Positions 5,156 through 6,588 of a DNA stretch of 6,588 nt are shown in pieces; position 1 is the stretch's first letter, and every line of letters starts with the position of its first letter. The DNA comes from an uncultured Collinsella sp. (GTDB lineage Bacteria; Actinomycetota; Coriobacteriia; Coriobacteriales; Coriobacteriaceae). The notes under the pieces were generated by a model. It was given only the letters and a program-made list of their open reading frames with translations. It was not told where the DNA came from and did no database searches. The position numbers were made by a program, and so were the translations under genes. The stretch covers positions 1-6,588 of the forward strand of contig CABSZR010000080.1 of NCBI GenBank assembly GCA_902482185.1, given 5' to 3'.

Positions 5156-6588
<1,433 letters not shown>

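Overview
The window is a stretch of high-GC chromosome with all genes on the + strand. The protein sequences, the heavy use of C- or T-ending codons and the gene mix suggest a host-associated anaerobic actinobacterium of the Coriobacteriia, most likely Collinsella or a close relative. This assignment is an inference from gene style and cannot be proven without a search. Five protein genes are present: the 3' part of an ornithine carbamoyltransferase gene, a YfcC/DcuC-type membrane transporter, a DUF1846 (UPF0371) protein, a small winged-helix protein, and the 5' nine-tenths of the CTP synthase gene.

Layout. Ornithine carbamoyltransferase (1-709, cut at its 5' end) is followed by a strong intrinsic terminator. 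After an imperfect hairpin and a strong Shine-Dalgarno sequence comes the transporter (857-2335). These two genes fit a fermentative arginine deiminase pathway: the transporter would exchange arginine for ornithine, and the carbamoyltransferase would turn citrulline and phosphate into ornithine and carbamoyl phosphate. A 571-base gene-free stretch (2336-2906) then holds a folded 3'UTR region, a GC-rich terminator, three further strong inverted repeats (one a 98-base nested hairpin, one a 69-base near-perfect palindrome) and a 27-base imperfect direct repeat. It ends in a promoter with a consensus -10 box.

DUF1846 (2907-4388) and the winged-helix gene (4645-4983) each end in their own terminator. 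CTP synthase (pyrG, 5162 to the window end) has its own candidate promoter and a short leader. Almost every gene therefore looks monocistronic, and the boundaries are marked by 11-bp-stem terminators.

The genes are ordinary metabolic or conserved genes. The part that ordinary annotation leaves unexplained is the structure-dense DNA between the transporter and DUF1846, which looks like 3'UTR RNA structure plus one or more small palindromic repeat elements (REP- or MITE-like). No CRISPR array, tRNA, rRNA, transposase or phage gene is visible.
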